Below the pieces are notes generated by a model. That model was given only the letters and a program-made list of their open reading frames with translations, was not told the origin of the DNA and searched no databases. From assembly GCA_900770835.1 (NCBI GenBank), contig CAAGLQ010000273.1, positions 1 to 10,061 on the forward strand: a stretch of DNA of 10,061 nt, written 5' to 3'. Shown piece by piece: positions 5,735-10,061 of the stretch. The stretch is from an uncultured Parabacteroides sp. (GTDB taxonomy: Bacteria > Bacteroidota > Bacteroidia > Bacteroidales > Tannerellaceae). Numbering within the stretch: position 1 is the first letter of the stretch; every line of letters starts with the position of its first letter. A program made the translations under genes and the position numbers.

Positions 5735-7594
5735 TTATCTTTTCCCTAAATCGTCATACAGTGTTTGAAGGAGGGCTTTCCCTTTTGTCAATCGTTGCGT
5801 GCTGCCTACTTGTGGCTCTTCGATTAAGGGCTGATTACCCTCATTGTCGAAAACGCTGATGCCACTCTCATCAATCCACCCGAAGCCATTCTGGAAAGTA
5901 TAGAAGGCCTGTTGGGGCGCTTGGGGATCCATCAGATCCTTGCTGAAACGGAATGCCTCGGCAGATAAGCCCAACTGATGGAGTAGGGTAGCGGCCAAAT
6001 CGGTTTGATTGCCGATACAGGGGATGACGTGTGGTTCCGTAATGGCTCCACCTAACCAAAGCATGGGAATATGATATCGCTTGGGTTCGTAGTCTTTGGT
6101 GCCGTCTGGATAGCGGAAACCATGATCAGACACGAGGATGACCAAGCTGTTCTGCCATGCTGGGAGTTGCTTGAAACGGTCGATGAAGTGACCTAAACAG
6201 CTATCGGTAAAAGCCACAGTGTTGAGGTAGGGATGCGCCAATCGGTGATAGGGCACTTCGAAAGGCTCATGGCTGCTCAACGTCAAGAAGGTGGTGAACC
6301 AGGGCTGGTCGGTCGGTCGCTGGGCGATCATCTGATACAGACGCTCAAACGTCACGTCATCATTTGCGCCCCATTTGCTGAGCCGATCTGCCAGGGGGAA
6401 GTCTTGATCAGACGTGAGCCGGCTGTAGCCAGAGCTGTAGAAGAAACTTCGCATGTTGGTGAAATTGATGTCACCGCCATAGAGCACATCCGATTGATAG
6501 CCCACACTGTCTAAGCTGCGGGCGATGGCCGGTAGTGTTTGGCTCTTGGAGGGATATTTCATGATGGAGGTGGTCGGTTGTGCTAAATAGCCATTCAAAA
6601 CAGCTACTAAGCCTCGATCCGTTCGGAACGAGTTCGCATAGAGGTTGGTAAAGCAAATACCCTCTTGGCTCAGTCGATTCAGGTTAGGAGTGATGTCTGG
6701 CTCTCCGCCGAAGGCTTCAATGGCGTTGGCAGAGAAACTTTCCAACAAGATGAGCAGAATGTTGGGGCGATCGGTGCGTAAAAGTGACCGATTCGGTGCG
6801 TTGTCCGCTTCGTTTTCATGCAAGGGCGTGGGAGCCATGAGCTGCTCGAAGAGGGCCGCACGCTCCTCCTCGGGGAAGAAATTGAACTGGGCAGCGAAGT
6901 CTTGTTGCTTGCTAAGGGAGCTGATCAGACTGAAACAGGGATTGATGGCGGCATGATTCAGAAACTGATCCTGGCTGAAATAGACCATACCCACGTTGGC
7001 CGTGGAGGTGGTCACGCCCCCTCGGATGGGGATGAAGAGTAACCCTCCCAAAAAGAGTAAGGCTACCGTATGGCCTATGCGATGGCGCACAGAGGTAGGA
7101 GCAACTGCGGTCGGACAGAAACGTAAAAGTGCTTTTAAGCCATAGTAGATTAAGGCGGCATAGCCCATAAAGAGCAGGCATTGACTGACGAACAGTCCCA
7201 TGGGAACACTGGCCATGGCATCGCTTGGCGATTTTAGATAGAAGAATAGGGTAGCATCCAGTCGGAATCCCCAGAAGGTATAGAGAGCTATGTCAATGGC
7301 AAAGATAGCGGCAATCAAAAGTGCCATACTGCCGAAATAGACCTTTAGGGTACGGGATAGCCATGTGCCAGGTAGCCAAACGGCTATTAAGGTCAGCAAG
7401 AGAGGGAGGGCGGTCAAGTAACCAGCGATCGTGCTATCCAATTTCAAGCCATGAAGGGTGACTTGCAGGAAATCGCTGAACCCATAGCCGGCGGCTAACG
7501 CATGGTGATAGAATAGAAATACCGGTTTCTGCAACGCAAAAACCGGTAGCCATGCGATAAACAAAATAATCAGGAATCGCAATTGTTTCTTCAT
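5735..7594 (-). CDS. LtaS-family membrane sulfatase-fold enzyme (phosphoglycerol/phosphoethanolamine transferase-like)
   Basis: Alkaline phosphatase-superfamily membrane protein of the lipoteichoic acid synthase type, 619 aa. About five transmembrane helices fill the N-terminal third (roughly residues 5-21, 55-75, 83-103, 132-152 and 174-190), followed by a linker and an extracytoplasmic catalytic domain from about 275. Metal and catalytic residues are in the expected order: Glu285 in LLESFSA, the nucleophile Thr325 in SFRTDRG, His442 in SSHEPF, and Asp490-His491 in VSDHGF. An intact enzyme is expected to transfer or hydrolyse a phosphodiester head group at the outer face of the inner membrane. 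Gram-negative Bacteroidota have no lipoteichoic acid, so the acceptor is more likely a glycan, lipid A/LPS or a periplasmic glucan; this is inference. Its ATG overlaps the stop of the ABC-F gene upstream (ATGA on the minus strand, 7591-7594), so it is probably the second gene of that operon, with no promoter of its own seen. Confidence 0.9.
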   Translation of the reverse strand: MKKQLRFLIILFIAWLPVFALQKPVFLFYHHALAAGYGFSDFLQVTLHGLKLDSTIAGYLTALPLLLTLIAVWLPGTWLSRTLKVYFGSMALLIAAIFAIDIALYTFWGFRLDATLFFYLKSPSDAMASVPMGLFVSQCLLFMGYAALIYYGLKALLRFCPTAVAPTSVRHRIGHTVALLFLGGLLFIPIRGGVTTSTANVGMVYFSQDQFLNHAAINPCFSLISSLSKQQDFAAQFNFFPEEERAALFEQLMAPTPLHENEADNAPNRSLLRTDRPNILLILLESFSANAIEAFGGEPDITPNLNRLSQEGICFTNLYANSFRTDRGLVAVLNGYLAQPTTSIMKYPSKSQTLPAIARSLDSVGYQSDVLYGGDINFTNMRSFFYSSGYSRLTSDQDFPLADRLSKWGANDDVTFERLYQMIAQRPTDQPWFTTFLTLSSHEPFEVPYHRLAHPYLNTVAFTDSCLGHFIDRFKQLPAWQNSLVILVSDHGFRYPDGTKDYEPKRYHIPMLWLGGAITEPHVIPCIGNQTDLAATLLHQLGLSAEAFRFSKDLMDPQAPQQAFYTFQNGFGWIDESGISVFDNEGNQPLIEEPQVGSTQRLTKGKALLQTLYDDLGKR

Positions 7595-9207
7595 TGTGCA
7601 TAAAGCTTTTGACGCAATTCTGCGATAGCCGGATCACTGATGTAATCATCATAATCCATCATCTTGTCGATGATGCCATTAGGCGTCAGCTCGATGATGC
7701 GGTTGGCCACGGTTTGGATAAACTCATGGTCGTGGCTGGAGAAGAGCAGGTTGCCTTTGAAGGTCTTCAAGGTGTTGTTGAATGCCTGGATAGACTCCAG
7801 ATCCAAGTGGTTGGTCGGCGTATCGAGGATGATGCAATTGGCATCGATCAACATCATGCGGGCGATCATGCAACGCATCTTCTCACCTCCTGAGAGCACA
7901 CTCACCTTCTTCTGCAACTCCTCGCCTGAGAACAACATACGGCCTAAGAAACCCTTCAGGAACACCTCGTTGGTGTCCGGTGAAAATTGGCAAAGCCAGT
8001 CGATTAGGCTGAAATCGGTGTTGAAATATTTCGAGTTATCCAACGGGAGATAGGAGGTGGTGATGGTCTGTCCCCACTGATAGCTACCTTCGTCGGGCTT
8101 CTCCTCTCCATTGATGATCTGGAAAAGGGCGGTCATCGCACGGGGATCGTGGCTGATGAAGACGATCTTGTCTTCTTTCTCCACGTTGAAGTTCAAATCC
8201 TTGAACAGAATCTGCCCGTCAATGCTCTTGGTCAAGCCTTTCACTTCGAGAATCTGGTTGCCTGGCTCGCGGTTCGGGGTGAACAGGATACCCGGATAGC
8301 GACGGGATGAGGGCTTGATCTCCTCGATATTCAGTTTCTCCAACATCTTCTTGCGGCTGGTGGTTTGCTTTGACTTGGCCACGTTTGCGCTGAATCGACG
8401 AATGAATTCCTCCAACTCCTTCTTCTTTTCCTCCGCCTTCTTATTCTGGTTCTGCAATTGCTTCAAAGCCAACTGGCTGGACTCATACCAGAAGCTGTAG
8501 TTGCCGGCGAAGAGGGTTAATTTGCTGAAATCAATATCTACCGTGTGTGTGCAGACAGCATCCAGGAAGTGACGGTCGTGGCTGACCACCAAGACGGTAT
8601 GCTCGAAGTTGGAAAGGTAATTCTCCAGCCAAGAGACGGTCTCCAAGTCCAGGTCATTGGTCGGCTCGTCGAGGAGCAGGTTGTCCGGCTGTCCAAAGAG
8701 CGCGCGGGCCAACAAGACACGCACCTTCTGCTTACCGCTCAGGTCTTTCATCATGGAATAGTGCAAATCCTCCTTGATGCCCAAGCCGCTCAGCAGGTTG
8801 GCCGCATCGCTCTCGGCGTTCCATCCCTCCATTTCGGCGAATTTCTCTTCTAATTCAGAAACACGAATACCGTCTGCATCGTTGAAATCAGGCTTCTCAT
8901 AGAGGGCATTCTTCTCGCTCATGATCTCCCAAAGAGTGGTATGTCCCTGTAAGACGGTGTCCATCACTGTGTATTCGTCGAAGGCAAAGTGATCCTGGCT
9001 CAAGACGGAAAGGCGCTCTCCGGGGCCGAGGAAGACACTGCCTCGTGTCGGCTCCAATTGCTTGCTGATCACCCGTAAGAAGGTGGATTTTCCTGCGCCA
9101 TTCGCTCCGATTATACCATAGCAGTTACCCGGGGTGAACTTCATGTTCACATCTTGAAAGAGGATGCGCTTACCGAATTGCACATCCAAATTGTTGACTG
9201 TAATCAT
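7591..9207 (-). CDS. ABC-F family ATPase, YbiT-type, with degenerate second ATP site
   Basis: Soluble tandem-ATPase protein of the ABC-F family, which act on the ribosome as translation factors rather than as transporters; no membrane segment is present. Length (538 aa) and motif order match E. coli YbiT. First domain: Walker A GANGAGKST (34-42), signature LSGKQ (156-160), Walker B LLLDEPTND (177-185) and switch His210. Residues about 245-320 are the charged interdomain linker that reaches towards the P-site tRNA in ABC-F proteins, with RFSANVAKSKQTTSRKK at 271-287. Second domain: the Walker A place reads ISHDPRAMT (351-359) with no GxxGxGK, and Walker B reads ILDTPTNHLD (460-469), with Thr463 replacing the catalytic Glu. 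The signature LSGGEK (438-443) and switch His492 remain. The ATG at 9207 is preceded by an A+T-rich leader without a Shine-Dalgarno sequence. It probably supports translation; an antibiotic-resistance role is not indicated. Confidence 0.93.
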   Translation of the reverse strand: MITVNNLDVQFGKRILFQDVNMKFTPGNCYGIIGANGAGKSTFLRVISKQLEPTRGSVFLGPGERLSVLSQDHFAFDEYTVMDTVLQGHTTLWEIMSEKNALYEKPDFNDADGIRVSELEEKFAEMEGWNAESDAANLLSGLGIKEDLHYSMMKDLSGKQKVRVLLARALFGQPDNLLLDEPTNDLDLETVSWLENYLSNFEHTVLVVSHDRHFLDAVCTHTVDIDFSKLTLFAGNYSFWYESSQLALKQLQNQNKKAEEKKKELEEFIRRFSANVAKSKQTTSRKKMLEKLNIEEIKPSSRRYPGILFTPNREPGNQILEVKGLTKSIDGQILFKDLNFNVEKEDKIVFISHDPRAMTALFQIINGEEKPDEGSYQWGQTITTSYLPLDNSKYFNTDFSLIDWLCQFSPDTNEVFLKGFLGRMLFSGEELQKKVSVLSGGEKMRCMIARMMLIDANCIILDTPTNHLDLESIQAFNNTLKTFKGNLLFSSHDHEFIQTVANRIIELTPNGIIDKMMDYDDYISDPAIAELRQKLYAQ

Positions 9208-9246
9208 ATATTATAATAATACCTGTTTAATTTCTAAAGCGTGGCG

Positions 9247-9254
9247 CAAAGGTA
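9247..9254 (-). promoter_or_regulatory. Bacteroidota -7 promoter box for the ABC-F/LtaS operon
   Basis: On the minus strand this reads TACCTTTG followed by C, a perfect match to the Bacteroidota -7 consensus TAnnTTTG. It lies 39 bases before the ABC-F start codon, giving a predicted leader of about 30 bases. No TTTG-like -33 element is seen at the usual distance; that position is occupied by the opposing promoter's -7 box. Confidence 0.65.
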
Positions 9255-9267
9255 CGAAATAAAAAGC

Positions 9268-9275
9268 TACCTTTG
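9268..9275 (+). promoter_or_regulatory. Bacteroidota -7 promoter box for the secreted protein gene
   Basis: TACCTTTG is a perfect match to TAnnTTTG and lies 33 bases before the ATG at 9309. As with the opposing promoter, no good -33 TTTG is visible where expected, because that place (about 9244-9247) falls on the edge of the opposing -7 box. Transcription would begin near 9282. Confidence 0.6.
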
Positions 9276-9308
9276 TGCGATTTGAATATCTAACTACTTT
9301 AAAATAAT

Positions 9309-10061
9309 ATGATGAGACGTCTTTATGTAGTGGGGCTGTTGGTGTGGATAGCCTGTGGTGTGTGGGCGCAAGGCGCTCGGTTGAGATCGAAGACCATGGA
9401 GATTGGAGTGGATGAGAAGGGCTATTTCTCATCAATCAAAGTGAATAATCAAGAGCTTTTGGGGTCGAAGAACTATCCATTGGTGACGGTGGGTACAGCT
9501 GGAAAACTGGCTTTCCCGGTGAAGATGGAGGCGGCGAAGGGACAGCTGAATCTGACGCTTTCAGACGGAGGTGCCGTGTCATTGGGCTATACGGAGCACG
9601 ATACCTATGTGACCTTGGAGGTGAAAGCCATCTCTGAAGCCTATGATATGCTGGCGTTTGGTCCGATCGGATTGAACATCCATGAGGTTGTGGGTGACAT
9701 CGTGGGCGTGATACAGGGCAATCAGGTGGCTTTTGGTGGGCAAGCCCTTACGAACAAAGTGAGTGGAGGCCTTCCTGTGACCTATGCCGAGGCGATCAAA
9801 CAACATTTTGGCTATCAAGGCAAGCCGGCAGAATTGTCGGTGGAGCAGGTGGATGATTACCGCTTGACAGCGGTCGATACTGGCGAGGGAGCCATCTTGC
9901 AGCTAACAGTTTCTAAACGTACACAGGATCGTTATCTGCCGGCTTTCCAGCTGAAGAAGACCTTGGCGCAGGCGATCGAGGGGGAGGATGCCTTGATCGA
10001 GGGCGCCCGTATCGCCCTCTTTGGATGCGCTCGTCCAGAGGCGTTGGCTTGTATTGGCCAG
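9309..10061 (+). CDS. Secreted protein of unknown function, 3'-partial
   Basis: The frame is open from ATG 9309 (or the adjacent ATG 9312) to the last base of the window: 251 codons with no stop. The N-terminus is a signal peptide, with Arg3-Arg4, a hydrophobic core LYVVGLLVWIACGVWA, and a probable cleavage before Gln21. WIAC is a poor lipobox, so signal peptidase I processing is favoured over lipoprotein anchoring. The mature part begins MEIGVDEKGYFSSIKVNNQE and continues as short alternating hydrophobic/polar stretches rich in Val, Gly and Thr, which suggests a beta-sandwich domain. This resembles N-terminal domains of exported carbohydrate-active proteins of Bacteroidales, but no catalytic motif is visible and I do not assign it to a family. 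It is transcribed divergently from the ABC-F operon. Coding is supported by the perfect -7 box upstream, the signal peptide and the unbroken frame. Confidence 0.75.
   Translation, partial: MMRRLYVVGLLVWIACGVWAQGARLRSKTMEIGVDEKGYFSSIKVNNQELLGSKNYPLVTVGTAGKLAFPVKMEAAKGQLNLTLSDGGAVSLGYTEHDTYVTLEVKAISEAYDMLAFGPIGLNIHEVVGDIVGVIQGNQVAFGGQALTNKVSGGLPVTYAEAIKQHFGYQGKPAELSVEQVDDYRLTAVDTGEGAILQLTVSKRTQDRYLPAFQLKKTLAQAIEGEDALIEGARIALFGCARPEALACIGQ

Larger units (their letters stand above)
9244..9278. repeat. 11-bp imperfect inverted repeat spanning the divergent promoters
   Basis: GCGCAAAGGTA (9244-9254) and TACCTTTGTGC (9268-9278) are inverted repeats pairing at 10 of 11 positions around a 13-bp A-rich spacer. 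Each arm contains a -7 promoter box pointing away from the other. The symmetry may follow simply from two strong promoters sharing the TACCTTTG core, but the match extends beyond the box into the GC/GC ends, so a dyad-binding regulator is also possible. Confidence 0.6.

Noticed and set aside
7591..9207. ABC-F antibiotic resistance (ARE) protein
   Set aside because: Length, linker and motifs match the housekeeping YbiT group, and nothing in the sequence or surroundings points to drug resistance.
9309..9372. Lipoprotein signal peptide in the last gene
   Set aside because: The Cys at residue 16 sits in WIAC, which lacks the Leu at -3 of a usual lipobox, and a good signal peptidase I site (VWA before Gln) follows.

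Overview
The window looks like the end of an assembled contig from a Gram-negative member of the Bacteroidota, most likely order Bacteroidales. The case rests on several things seen together: TAnnTTTG-type -7 promoter boxes, start codons preceded by AT-rich leaders without Shine-Dalgarno sequences, signal peptides ending in an Ala-Gln cleavage site, and proteins whose motifs read like Bacteroidales family members. The genus cannot be fixed from the sequence. The first 20 bases are not biological: they match the 3' end of the Illumina TruSeq read-1 adapter exactly, so genomic sequence starts at about base 21.

Bases 21-4636 (+ strand) hold a compact run of five genes: a circularly permuted ATP-grasp amidoligase (5' end missing), a short alpha-E (DUF403) protein, a transglutaminase-like cysteine protein, and two tandem M14 AstE/AspA-type zinc amidohydrolase homologues of identical length (308 aa). 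The first three are the known COG2308/COG2307/COG1305 cluster, thought to make and process a peptide-like or amide-linked product of unknown structure. The addition of an M14 pair is the most interesting part. The first copy keeps the zinc ligands and catalytic Glu, while the second has lost both zinc His residues and the Glu, so the pair looks like an enzyme plus a pseudoenzyme partner. Genes 3 and 4 overlap by ATGA and the other gaps are 25-50 bp, which fits one transcript.

Bases 4637-4784 are an AT-rich gap with a small inverted repeat and a plausible promoter for a secreted ThuA-domain protein (4785-5690, +). Codon choice shifts here from strongly C/G-ending in the five-gene run to more T/A-ending in the ThuA gene.

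Convergent to that gene, a two-gene minus-strand operon runs from 9207 down to 5735: a YbiT-type ABC-F ATPase whose second nucleotide site is degenerate, then an LtaS-family membrane phosphatase/sulfatase-fold enzyme, coupled by an ATGA overlap. A divergent 101-bp promoter region (9208-9308) carries two -7 boxes forming a near-perfect dyad. It separates this operon from a secreted protein of unknown function (9309 onward, +) that runs off the window. No tRNA, rRNA, CRISPR array, transposase or integrase was seen, and no gene-free stretch exceeds 300 bases.
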